Part shown: positions 35,850 through 47,639 of the stretch, one piece after another
Numbering within the stretch: position 1 is the first letter of the stretch
Layout of the letters: the number at the start of each line of letters is the position of its first letter
Source: Datisca glomerata
Lineage: Eukaryota; Streptophyta; Magnoliopsida; Cucurbitales; Datiscaceae
Assembly (NCBI GenBank): GCA_003255025.1
Contig: QANY01004038.1
Coordinates: forward strand, 801,420 to 865,419
DNA: 64,000 bases
Direction of reading: 5' to 3'
Notes under the pieces: generated by a model
Told to the model about the DNA's origin: nothing
Database searches by the model: none
Seen by the model: the letters and a program-made list of their open reading frames with translations, nothing else
Made by a program: the position numbers and the translations under genes

Positions 35850-36830
35850 AGGATCATCATCCATGATAGACTAGTAAAGCTTCATATCCATCCTGATAGA
35901 AGTAACTTTACTATTGTTTGTTTTGGATTTATTTGCTGGTATATCTGGAAAGGGAGAAATGAGGTGATATTTGATGGCTCAAGTTTTGATCATGTTGTTA
36001 TCATTAGAAGAGCAATGAGTGTTGCCTTGAGTTACTTATTTGCCACTAGTTATCTGAATCTTGATGCTTCTGCTACTGTAAATGTCGAGGAAGTCCAACA
36101 AGGCAGTAATGGTTCGGCTTCTCCTGATGTTGGATTTGTAAAACTTAATTGTGTTGCTTTTTTCAATAACATTCCGAGAAGTCCCCCTATAGGAGTTATT
36201 ACTAGAGTCTCAAAGAGGCAATCTAGTTGGTAATATAGGCAAGCAAGATTGCTAATAGCTGCAAAGGAGGCAGTGGGCTTAACTGTTTCTAAGGGGTGGA
36301 AGAAGGTTTGCATTGAATCAGACTGCAAGATTGCCATTGAGTACCTGAGTAGATGATCATATGGTAATTAGAAGCTCTCTAACTTGGTTGAAGATATTCT
36401 CTTTTAGTCTAGAGGGTCTGACTGTATTTCTTTTTTTTATAACATTGGTATCCGAGGCTTTGCCCTGACTAGTGCGCGAAATCTCAAACGCTCCCAAGGG
36501 GCCCCGAGACGCGGCCCAGGTAAATAATGCTCTAGGGTGAGTTTCGAACTTGGGACATCGACCATTACCGGTCTAGTCCCAACGCCTGCCCACCACTAGG
36601 CCAACCCCTCAGGATTGGTTTGATTGTATTCCTTTTAGGTGGATTCATAGAGATTATAATAGAGCTGTAGATTTTGTAGCTAAGTTTAGTTTTAATCAAA
36701 GTTGTATGATATTATATCTATGTAGCTTGCCTAACCCTATCATTGATCTTTTATACTCACATCCGTCTAAGGTTTTTAAGGCCTCCTTGATGTTATTAAT
36801 AATAATGTTCTCATGTTGTTCAAAAAAAGA
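35850..36830 (+). pseudogene. LINE C-terminal RNase H-like fragment, split by a SINE
   Basis: The plus-strand reading FICWYIWKGRNEVIFDGSSF (about 35920) is followed by an RNase H-like domain: GFVKLNCVAFFNN (about 36135), IGVITRVSKRQSSW (about 36190) and GWKKVCIESDCKIAIEYL (about 36295). Interrupted by the SINE, it resumes at FRWIHRDYNRAVDFVAKF (about 36640), the conserved R..N..AD..A end of plant LINE RNase H (RVT_3). Stops occur near 36232 and 36355. No upstream reverse transcriptase is present, so this is a 5'-truncated copy. Confidence 0.75.
36435..36619 (-). mobile_element. tRNA-derived SINE inserted in the LINE fragment
   Basis: On the minus strand: GGGGTTGGCCTAGTGGTGGG (box A), then CCCAAGTTCGAAACTC (box B), then a GC-rich body ending AACCAATG-type sequence (CCAATGTTATAAAAAAAA). 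The flanks TGACTGTATTTCTTTT (36419-36434) and TGATTGTATTCCTTTT (36620-36635) form a 16-bp target duplication with two mismatches. The LINE reading frame is restored across it. The box layout resembles the plant Au-type SINEs. Confidence 0.85.
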
Positions 36831-38473
36831 AAATAATAAAGGAATGGCCAAATTGTTATTTTGCAAAAAAAAAAAAGTCTTAAAATCTCCCAAAATCAAG
36901 GATAAAGAAATGAGAACGGTTACATTTGAATAATGAAAGTAAATATATTAATTATGTAAATATACTAAATAATGAAAACGAATACACAAGAACATCTAAC
37001 CTTCTTATTTGAACATAAGCTAAGTAATGTAAATACACTAATTAAAACATATCATAAAAATACTAACTGCATAACTTAAATATTCTAAACACATAAGTAC
37101 ATATTTTAAACATAATGTAAATACTTTACTTACTATAAATATAAGTAAATGTTATTGTACATTCAAAAATGCAAATTTTAAGATCCACGAATATCCAAAC
37201 TCACGGATTTCCAAATTCACAATAGTTAATTAGTAAATTGCTGTATATTTTTCAAAACCTTGTGGCCCTTATTCTTTTCAAACCTTGTATTACTTTTAAT
37301 GATTTAATTAAAACAATCACTAATTACGATCTTTTCAATTTAGGGACATTTATTTTACTTTGTTGGTTGGGTATTCTTAATGAAAGCTAGTGATGATAAC
37401 CTATTAAGCCAATTAAATCGTAGAGACGCGATAGATGAGATACATACATCACTGCTTGCAGAACAATAGAGATTATAATTATTTAAGATCAACGATAGTC
37501 TAACTAAATATTTCGATTAGTATGGGAACTTTCACTCTCAGGTAAATCTTTACTCCAAAATCATCATTCTCGGATCCCTCCTGGTCATAGTTCTGACTGT
37601 CTGCAAGTCATCTTTACTCTGATATTCTCTTTACGTTTTGCTTTCCTGCGTTAATTAGACATTCTCGTTTGGAAACACTTCAAAATTCTAATTATCCTCC
37701 TGTTTTAAATTTCTTCTTTTTTTTTTCGTTTACGGTTCCATTTTCTTGATATTTTTTCTACTCCGTTCTTCTCTGGAACAATTATTCTATGTTCTTTTTC
37801 CTGTGACTCCTCATTTTATTTCATTTTCTTGAAAGATCGATCAGTTTTTCTGATTGTTTAGCATTTTCAACTTCCTTCTACTTTGTTCCTCCTAGTTTGT
37901 TTTTCTTGATTGTTGTTGGCACGTTGCAGATACAGCTTGAGAATAATGTAGGTTTCCTTAATTTTGAAGAAATTCCGTAAGAGCAATGTGAGATGGTAGA
38001 CGGGTGCATTATTGGCTAAATTTTTTTTTTTGGCTAAATGAGGACAAGGGACGCATATTCAATTATAACACAAGTTGGTTAGTTCGTTGGAGGGATACAA
38101 AATTTAATCTAGTTGCTAATGCTTTTCAAAATATAACAATGACTAGACTATGAATAGTTTACACATTTTCAATTTATCTTCTAATATTTTGTGTTTGATT
38201 GAGAAGGAAAATTTGTTTGTAAGATGTAGAAGAAGATCTAGTAATTGTATTTATTTTTCTTCTTTGCAACGAAACCAGATTTTGATAAAAAAAAATTGCC
38301 AGTCCAAACAAACATTCAAATAATTAGAAAAATTAGTACATCCAATTTCCAAGTACCGGTTTCAAAAGAAATTTCCAAATATCAATCACAAATGCAAAGA
38401 AAACTATGAAAATCAACCATAAGCACATATGTCTACTCTATCTAAAACACAGATGATGGACAATACTTGTAGA
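36831..38473. other. Intergenic sequence downstream of the TNL gene
   Basis: No coding domain was recognised. It includes the presumed 3' UTR of the minus-strand TNL gene. The stretch 37540-37970 is T-rich with a GTTGCAG that could be a splice acceptor on the plus strand (as in 5' UTR introns), but no exon follows, so no gene is called. Confidence 0.5.
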
Positions 38474-39034
38474 TCACTCACTTGTTGATGATGATGATGA
38501 TGGTGATATTGAACAGAACTCCTTGAGTATTGTGTCAATTTCTTCTGTATCAAATTTGCGTGTTTGATGAAGAGCAGTACGTCCAATAACCAATTCGGGG
38601 CTATCAGTTTCAAGTACAGCAACAATGTTCTTGTTGTGCCGAATAAGGGTAGAAAATGTCTTTCTTGGTATATAGAACAACCATAGAAATCGTCGTGCAT
38701 CTACCCATAAGACTTTGTCTTCAAAGATTGGACGAGAATAAAGTTTATCAAGATGACCCATATTGAAAATGAATTGGCATAATAGTCTGTGCATTCTTTT
38801 TGGATCCAGATTGTTGATGACAGCAGTAGGCCTATTCACATGAATCAGAGCACATATAACAAACCCCACCCAATTTCTATCATCACGCATACGGGGAGTT
38901 ATATCGAGTTCTATTCTCTTCTCTTCGCATTGATTTGTAAACAGTCTTGGAATTTTATGCCCAGGAATAACAAAATCAAAATTACTCCCGTATCGGTCCT
39001 ACAAAAGAGAAAGAAAGACATTAATTGAACATGT

Positions 39035-39070
<36 letters not shown>

Positions 39071-42000
39071 CATTTATGCATCTTGAAAAGAACTCTTGAA
39101 GGCATTTGTTGAGCCGAGAAAGATGACTAATTCCATGATCGATATTCTCAGCTGGTAAGCACTTATTATTTTGATTGGCACATGCACAAACTTTCTTTCT
39201 GCTCACTTTCTTCGATGGTTCATATCTTTCCGATCTGATCAACCTTAAATATTTTTGCACAAAAGCTTGGTTATAATAATCATGAAAGTCTTGATGTGGA
39301 CTTCCTAAAACACTATCAATCATTGCTTGAGCAAGTCCTTCTACATTTTGCTCGTACACTAGACGACCGCTACAGACTACTTCTATATCTGCTTGGCATT
39401 GAAAAGAAAAAGAAATATGTGTCCACTTATTCATCTGCCATGGGTACCCCGTACATCGTTCATAAAAGACCCAAAGTTGATGTGAACCATCGAAGAGATC
39501 CTCGGGCATATGAAAGTTATTAGAACGTTGTAAAGGGAACTCATTGCATTCAACTCTATAGTTAAAGAAACGAGATACTTGAGAATGCTCTCTCATTTTA
39601 AAAACAGCAAATACTACGATTCCCATCCACTTCTTATCTTTATGTAAATTTTGTGGCAGCTTTACTGTTACCCTCCTATCCTTAAATTGGTGATCGAACC
39701 ACTGTGATATTCTTTTTCCAGGAAAAATGTAGTATCCTCGTTGAGGCTTTGGATCCTGTGCGCAAATATAAAAAACTTAATTTATAAATATATATGGGTG
39801 ACAACATAACCGGTCATTAGAAGAGAGTAAGAGAGTGAAGTACCTCAAAAAATCTTCTAAATATGAACTTGAGATTTCTCCTTAGCATGATAATGGAGTC
39901 ACTTTCACAGCATTGGCTTTCAGCCGATGTGAATGTGGATGTGGATGTGGTACCACGATCTGGTACAATATCTGGTTCTACAATTGGTCCTACCTTTAAT
40001 GGTTCAACTGCCCTGCATCCCAAATAGGCCATTACATTTATAAATAGATTAGTTTAGCTTGGAAAAATGATGAAAGAAGAAAACCGAATAGAAAGGCTGT
40101 AATCTTTTCATTTTCTTTGAATTCATTCAAACCTTCGTAATGTCGATATCCATCCAGGTCTATTATAAAAACCTCCTTCTGAAGGATATTTCAACATGTG
40201 ATTTATGATCGACAAATCAAAGCATGGTGGATCTCCAAAAGCCTCATTGATTAACTTTCCCAGAAAGTCTGGAGCAATTCGCTCATATAGTAGAGTGGCC
40301 CCACATCTTATTATCTTCATTATAGGGTTATCAATGGTAAGCGAAATCTCAAATGAACTACAACGACTGAACCAGTCTGGAAGCATCGCAAATGGAATAT
40401 GTACGACCCATAGTCGAGCTGATGGTGGCAACTCATAATGTCGCTGGATATTTTTGGTAAATTTGTCAGAAAATTCATTGGTTTCAATACCAACAAAGAA
40501 GTTGCAAGGAATTGGTGTACACAAATTTTCATGTTCATAGGCAGCAGCAAAGACAATGCCAATCCTTTTATCTTGATTGCAAGATTCTTGACCATCATAA
40601 TTGAAAGTTATGGAGCATCCATTTGTTTGATGGTCAAAGCAATCCAAGACTCCAATATTCCTGATAGCCAGACCAAATTCTTCTCGTTGGTAAGCAAGCA
40701 TCTGCAAACAAAAGCGTAAGACAACAGAATAGCAATGTAAGTGTAATACAAACATATTGAGAAAGAGAGAGAGGGACCTCAATGTTTCTTTGAAGTGTCA
40801 CCCGGTTGTGAATGCTTGACAACTTGATTTCCTCAACTTTGAAATTTTGAGACTCAGCAGATATGAGACAATTAATTACAGTCCATCCTGCTTCACTTGA
40901 GGGAAATCGTACTTCTTTGTTATAATAGTCTTTCAGTGAAATACAATCCCGTGCCTCTACAACACCTAAGCATGGTGGTAGTTTTGGCAACCGTTGAAGC
41001 TTAATGCAACCGATCAAAAGTAGCTTTTTCAGATTAGTAAGCTGACAAATGCTTTCTGTTATGGTCACAAAATGGTTTCCACTTAAATCTAGAACTTCCA
41101 ACGAGGAAAAGCATCCAAGATCCTTGGGAATGTCTCCATCCACTAAGTTACAATCACTTAGATCTAGGTCTCTTATAGATCTATAACCAAGAAAGTAAGT
41201 GGTTAATTTAAAACCAATGGTGTGTTGGGGATTTTGTCTTGGAAAAATTGGAGGGGGGAACAATGAGTGGCAAAACCTACGGGATTGGCCTTTACAGCGG
41301 AATGTTTGAAGCTTGTTCAAATGTTGAATAGAGGAAGGTGCATGGGTTACAGAAGTTTTACTCAAGTCAAGCAGCTCTAAGCATTCCAGATTTCCTAAGC
41401 TCTGTGGGATATTATCAAGTTTCGAGCAGCCATATAAAATGAGAGTTCGAAGAGAAACCAAGTTACAGATGGCGTCAGGAAGACGACGGAGCCTTTTGCA
41501 ATCTCTTAGGTTCAACGAAACCAAGCCATTTAGACATCCAACAGATGAATGCAACTCTTCAATAGCTGTCCCATCTAAGTGAAGTTCCAACAAGTGCTCC
41601 ATATTTCCAACAATGTGTGGAAACTTTACAAGATTTGAACAGCCAGAAAGAATGAATGTAGTAAGAGATTCCCAGCTAATATCAAACGTGAAACTTACAA
41701 GAGATTTGCAATCTTTCAGATTCAAGAAAAGAAGCTTTTTGAGAGACTTGGTGGAGGGGTGAAGAAATGATAGTCTTATACAACCATATAAAACCAACAC
41801 TTCAAGATTTGGAACACCTTCCAAATTTGGGGTCTTTGATAGGTTCTTCGAGTCACAAAGATCAATAACTTTTAACTTATCCAACTTCTGTGAAGAAAAA
41901 GAAACAGTTCCTCCCATGAGTATTAGTGTTTTACCCATTTGCAAAAACGATTAGAACATAAGAAAAAAGTTCACCCTATCCAGTACCTTTGTTCCTTCCC

Positions 42001-44173
42001 AAAGTTCTTTAATGCAGCTAGAATGCATGTGAAGTTCAAAGAGTTTTTGTGCCTGAAATCGAGATGGCAAATGCTCTAAAGGATATCCATGCCAGTTTAG
42101 AAGACGTAAATTGTTCACTGGGATACTTTCAAGATCTCCAGAAAGGACCACATTGTTAATCTCCAACAGTCTAATCTTGGACATCTTAGAAAGTGATTTA
42201 CCATCAACATATAACTCTCCTTGATCATTGAAGTCGAGGACAATGCCTTCAATAGCTTGTGTTTTCTAGCACACAAAAAAATAGTAGACACATAAAACTA
42301 GAAGTTAAGCATATAGTGTCCACATTAACTAAGGTTACCTGATTTTCGCTCAAAGCGCTATTGACGTCTTCACGACACCAAAGCCTGCTGCGTTTGCAGG
42401 GTTCATCTGGTGACATTCTGCGGACAATTTCTCGACCAAATTGTTGAACTAAAGCATGCATCCATATCTTGTTATTTGATTCAGTAATGAAACATCTTTC
42501 ATTCAGAACATCCAATCCAATAACAGGGTAAAAGTCACAAGCCTTAAATATTTCAATGACTCTATTTTTGTTCATCCCCTTAAAAAAACACGCAATATCT
42601 AAAAATATTTGTTGGTGTGTCAGTTCTAGTCCATCATAGCTTCTTTTTAATACGTCATGAATCTCTTTTTTGTTTTCGTTCTTTACTTGCTGCAATTCAT
42701 CTTCCCATGAATCGACACGCCTGCCCTTTAAGAAACGTCCAAGCACTTTAAGAGCCAATGGAAGGCGTCCAGAATATTCAACAAATTGGTTGGAAAGATC
42801 CAAATAATCTTTCTGCGGATAGTCTGCTTTAAAGGCATGTTTACAGAAAAGTTGGAGGGCTTCCTCGTGATCAAGTAACTTCATCTCATAAATATAGTCA
42901 ACACCATGTGCATTTAGTAAATGTTCATCTCTAGCTGTAACAATGACTCTGCTTCCTGGCCCGAACCAGGTAAGATTTTGAGCCAAATAGTCCAATTGAC
43001 TTTCATGGTCAACGTCATCAAGAACAAGTAAGACCTTTAAATTACATAACCTGCTCCTTATTAATGCAGCTCCATCATTTTTGTTCCGTACTTGAACATC
43101 ATTCTTTTGGAAGACCTCAGAAAGAAGTTGAGTTTGCAATGAGATAATGGCGTCTTCTCTAATATTGCTGAGGAAACAGCTTCCATCAAACTCACGACGA
43201 AGACTATAATAAACAGCTTCAGCGAGTGTTGTCTTTCCTATCCCTCCCAAACCCCATATACCAATAAACCGTACATCATCCAACCCACTTCCTAAAAGCT
43301 TATTTATTTCGTGTAGTCGAGAATCAATTCCAACTAAATTCAAATCAGAAGTTGACAATTTAGGACGCAAATCATTAAATACTCTGTCGACAATTTCTTT
43401 GACAATATCAGATTCAGACCTGTTTAAAATATAAAAGTTATTGATAACTACAAGAGTGACTGCTTTTCTTTTTCTTTTGATGGGCATAAGCAGAGAATAG
43501 TTTGATATAGAATGTGGATACAAAAAGGTTAAAGATGTGTTACCTAGACAGAAAAGGCGGAAAATTAACAGGTTGACTATAAGAAGAGAATTAGAACAGA
43601 GAAAACAGATTATCCGAATGTTGAACCAAACAGTAAAATATCGTGAGAAGTTAAATTGATGTACCTGTAATCATCCTTTACGTGCCATCCACTGAGCTTG
43701 CCGACTACGGACATAGCTGTCCTCCAATTATTGGCTTCCTTGGAAGTTTTGTCGTAAATAGAGAAAATCTCCTTAAAAACCTCCGATTGAATGCGTACAT
43801 GAGAGGGATCAACATGGTAGAACACTGGAAGAACTATTTGATGAATGGAAATCATGCAATCAACAATTTTGGCCAACTCAATTAAACACCATTTGGAAGA
43901 AGCGTAATCTGATGAAAGAACAATGATTGAACACCTTGCTTCTTCAATTGCAGTTGGCAATTCGTGATCCAGAGATTTTCCTCTCTCAAGTTCGATGTCG
44001 TCCTTGAAGGTCTTTATTCCATGCCTCTTCAGAGCCTCGTAAAGATGACTAGTGAAATTAGTACGAGTTTGACCTCTGAAGCTCAAGAAAACATCGTACA
44101 ACTTTCGACGATGATGAAGAGAAGGAGAAAACGAAAGGGAAGCTGATGATGGTGCTGCTGAACGAGAAGCCAT
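38474..44173 (-). CDS. TIR-NB-LRR (TNL) immune receptor with three C-JID-like modules
   Basis: Intracellular receptor that senses pathogen effectors and signals through TIR NADase activity (known for the family). Proposed exons: 44173-43665, 43419-42339, 42265-41975, 41887-40778, 40701-40133, 40012-39844, 39755-39072, 38998-38474. All introns are GT-AG (73-245 bp) and the joined frame is 1645 codons with no internal stop. TIR: residues about 24-168 (YDVFLSFRG; catalytic-type Glu99 in WCLIEL). NB-ARC: P-loop GLGGIGKTT 226-234, kinase-2 LLVLDD near 300-305, GRLPLAL 387-393, MHA 490-492 instead of MHD. LRRs run from about 585 to 960. Three post-LRR C-JID-like modules follow: about 1004-1190, 1250-1440 and 1476-1640, each with an FDHQ/FTNQ-type motif. 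Usual TNLs have one, at about 1000-1200 residues. Splice sites are inferred from consensus and frame. The last donors are weak (GTCTCT), and intron retention would truncate the protein. No gene name is assigned. Confidence 0.88.
39032..39071. repeat. (GA)n microsatellite at the intron 7 donor of the TNL gene
   Basis: The plus strand shows GAGAGA runs that read as CTCTCT on the coding strand. The tract begins immediately inside intron 7: exon 7 ends ATAAAT and the intron starts GTCTCTCTCT. Reading through it would add a Ser-Leu repeat tail and a stop at about 39021. Confidence 0.85.
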
Positions 44174-44677
44174 TGGAGAGTTGAAAGAGTAGCCAAAATT
44201 TGAAGGTACTATAATTATTCTACAAAGAAGTCAGTGTGCGCTGACCTTTTGATCTATGAATTATTATTTATTTAATTCCCTTAACGTGTTACCTTGGGGA
44301 GGTAGTTGTGAATATGGACAATAAGTAGGTAATTAATTATTTTATTATCTCACAATTCTAAGGGAATATATCACCTTTCAAGGTGGTGTTCCGATCTAAA
44401 AATAGACGGCTTAAATTTTTTTTTTCTGATAATTTTATGATTTTTTTTCTTTTTTTGATTCCCGTAGTTAAATTTGAGAAGTCCGTTGCCTAAACGGAAA
44501 GCCCAGATACAACATAATCCTCAAAACAGGAGAGGATCCAAACTCCAATTCAAAACTCACATCTTAGCCTTTCATTACCCATTTACCCGTAAATGGGATA
44601 TGACCAAGATTCCCAAGAAAAATGTATTTCCTTTTGCTGGCTACCTCTACCAAACTCAGTCAGAAATGATTGAATAT
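44174..44677 (-). promoter_or_regulatory. Presumed TNL promoter and 5' UTR
   Basis: About 500 bp lie between the TNL start codon and the foldback transposon. On the minus strand an AT-rich TAAATAAATAATAATTC (about 44258-44275) could act as a TATA-type element about 90 bp upstream of the ATG. A T-rich/A-rich tract lies at 44417-44460. No other regulatory motif can be claimed. Confidence 0.35.
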
Positions 44678-44686
44678 TGATTTCAT
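44678..44686. repeat. Left target-site duplication of the Mutator-like element
   Basis: TGATTTCAT, identical to 48451-48459. Nine base pairs is the length diagnostic of Mutator-type insertion. Confidence 0.9.
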
Positions 44687-44739
44687 GGGTCACACTCCAA
44701 TGCCAGGTTTTTCCCCAATACTGATGCCAGTAATTTTTT

Positions 44740-45130
44740 TCATCAAATACGTACTAGGGTTCATCAAATATCTACTAGGATTTCATTAAATATATAGTGA
44801 GGTTCATCAAATACGCAATGGGGTTCACCAAATACGTATAAATTAATAATTTTTAGAGGGGTTCACTAATTGCGTACTAGGGTTCACCAAATACATACAA
44901 AGACCTTTTTTTGGTGAATCCCTCCAAGAATTATTAATTTTGTACGTATTTGATTAACCACACTATGTATTTGGTGAACCTCAATACATTTTTGGTGAAC
45001 CCCTCCAAGAATTATTAATTTGTACGTACTTGGTGAATCTCGATACATATTTAGTGAATCTCAGTATATATTTAGTGAATCCCAATACATTTTTGTGAAC
45101 CTCTTCAAAAAAAGAATTTTTAATTTTTAG
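44740..45130. repeat. Minisatellite of the left arm (about 20-bp units)
   Basis: Imperfect units GGGTTCATCAAATACGTACTA on the plus strand up to about 44905, then the same motif inverted (TTTGGTGAACC) to about 45110. The arm therefore contains its own internal inversion point. Confidence 0.85.
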
Positions 45131-45769
45131 TAAACCCCTCAAGATTCCGTTTATACCCCACTATGAATTTGTCATTTTACATTAATATGTATTTGTAACT
45201 TTTTGTGAACCCCACAAAATTTATCATATTACATACTATTATGTTTTATATTTATCGATTCATATGTCACACGATCGTATATGGATTATTCAAATTTATA
45301 AAATATGTTGTTATACTTTTGTGATAAGTATTAAAAGAGACGGATTTTTACCATGCATAATTATAGGTCGTGATGTAGTCAGTAAATCTTATTTATTGAT
45401 TTGACGAACACATATAACCTCCAAGGTTAGTTTAACCTTTTATTTTATAATTATTACTCCATAAGAACAGATCTTTGATTATGTTATCGTGATTTTATGA
45501 TAAATATTGAGTAAAATAATTTTTCATTATTTAACGAACATGTATAACTCCCTAAGGTTAGAGGTGAACACATTTAGAAGACTCGTTCTCTAAATGCAAA
45601 CATTCACCAAATTTTAAAAAAATACATATTTCTCATATTTGTATATTGCATCTAGGCGATACACCATCACCACATGGCGAAATGTCATGTGTTAATGGCG
45701 TTTAGAGCCTACTGATCATGGCGTTTGAGCTTCCAAACACCATATTTTTATGATACACTAAACCGACAG

Positions 45770-46060
45770 TTTCTCTAACCTATACCGGCGGTTTTCTAAT
45801 CTATAGCAGTAGTTTTTGTAACCTATACCGGCAGTTTTACCCCTATACCGGGGGGTTTTTGCCCCTATTCTGGCGGTTTCTTGCAATTTTTCCAATATTT
45901 CCAATTTTAATGTCTATTGTGGCGGTTTTAATGTCTATGTCGGCGGTTTTAATGACTATACCGGCAGTTTTTGGGTCAATAACAGTAGTTTTCGTGTCAA
46001 ATAATGGTGGTTTTAGTGTCTATACCGGCGGTTTTAGTTTCTATAATGGCGAGTCGCCAT
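45770..46060. repeat. Inner-arm repeats with CTATACCGGCGGTTTT units
   Basis: About a dozen imperfect units of roughly 20-25 bp containing CCGGCGGTTTT. They have inverted counterparts at about 46860-46980 (GTCGGTATAGGTTAGAG). The open frame through them is a repeat artefact. Confidence 0.85.
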
Positions 46061-47639
46061 TCATGAATGGCGTTTAGGGTCCAACTAGTCTATTTTGGAT
46101 CCCAAACGCCACTCATAGTGGCGTTTTGCTTAGATTTAACAAAATATATTTATATGCTTATAAATTAAAACGTAAATTTTTTGAAAATGGTTAAGTGTAT
46201 GAAAATGGTTAAATTGGTTAAGTGTATAACGGTTAAGTGTTTAAAAATGATCAAGTGTACGACTAAGTGACAAAAAATGTACATAAAAGTGGCAAAGAGT
46301 TAAAAAAAATTACTAAGTGAATGAAAATTGCTATGTACGTGAAAATGTCTAAGTGCATAAAAATATGATTAAGCGACAAAACAAGTAGGTATATAGAACT
46401 AATAAATAGGAATTACCAGCCACCATAACATCACAACCTATAATTATATATGGTGAAAATGCGTCTCGCTCGATACTTGTCACAAAAGCACAACAACATT
46501 ATCAATGACAACTTTTAACGAGTTTATGAATAAGTGTTCAATTGCTTCAAGAATCTTTACTTAATCCAATAAAATCACAACAATATAATCAAGAATATGT
46601 TCTTAGGCGTTTATGAATAAGTGTTCATTATTTTAACAATAATTACTTAATTCAAATCTAATTTAAAATATAAGTGAGGGTACTTAATGTTCGCATAGAA
46701 AAATCAAGAATCTTGATAACTTTGTTTGCGATTCATCGAGTATACACAGATCAATTTTAGAAAATCGAAATTGTTGAAAAACCGCTGTAAAAAGGTCCGA
46801 AAAAACATTGTATTGATGCAAAACTATCAAAAAATAACAAAACCACCAAAAATTGGAAAAGTCACTAAAAACCGTCGGTGTATAGGCATAAACCATGGGT
46901 ATAGGCTATAAAGACCACCTTTATAGGTTAGAATATCGTCGGTATAGGTTAGAGAAACCGCCGATATAGTGTATAACAAAAAATGAAACTTGGGAGCCCA
47001 AAAGTCATCAGCATGCTCGAAACTCCATCAACACATGGTGTTTCTCCATGTGGTGATGGTGTTTCGCCATATGGTGATGACGTTTTGCCAAGTGGTGATG
47101 GCGTTTTGCCTAGATGCAATATACAAATATGGGGAATATTTTTTTTTTAATTTGATGAATGTTTGCAGTTAGAGAAGAGTCTTCTAAACGTGTTCACCTC
47201 CAACCTTAAGGGTTATACATGTTCGTTAAATAGTAAAATAATATTTTACTCGATATTTATCATAAAATCACGACAACATAATCAAGGATACATTTTTATG
47301 GGGTAATAATTATAAAATTAAAGGTTAAACTAACATTGGAGGTTATACGTGTTCGTCAAACCAATAAATAAGATTAACCGACTACATCAAGACCTATAAT
47401 GATTCATGGTGAAAATCCGTCTCTTTTAATACTTGTCACAAAAGTACAACAACATATTTCATAAATTTGAATCATCCATATATGATCGTGCGATATACAT
47501 ATTAATTGTGACATATGAATCGATATATGTAAGGCATAATATTGTGTAAAACGATAAATTTTGTGGGGTTCAACAAAAATTACAAATACATATTAATGTA
47601 AAATGACAAGTTTGTAGTGGGAACAAAGGGAGTCTTGAG

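Noticed and set aside
37540..37970. Possible 5' UTR intron of a plus-strand gene
   Set aside because: T-rich tract and a GTTGCAG are present, but no coding exon follows before the TNL 3' end.
39021..39071. Extension of TNL exon 7 into a Ser-Leu repeat tail
   Set aside because: It is the (CT)n tract of intron 7. Splicing at the exon 7 edge restores the frame into a third C-JID module.
43420..43523. Upstream start codon for a separate NB-ARC gene
   Set aside because: The sequence is intron 1. An AACAG acceptor at 43420 joins in frame with the TIR exon donor at 43664.
43682..44146. Plus-strand open frames opposite the TIR exon
   Set aside because: Antisense shadows of a conserved coding exon with no recognised domain.
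45859..46077. 72-codon frame with hydrophobic repeats
   Set aside because: Produced by CCGGCGGTTTT repeats in the foldback arm.
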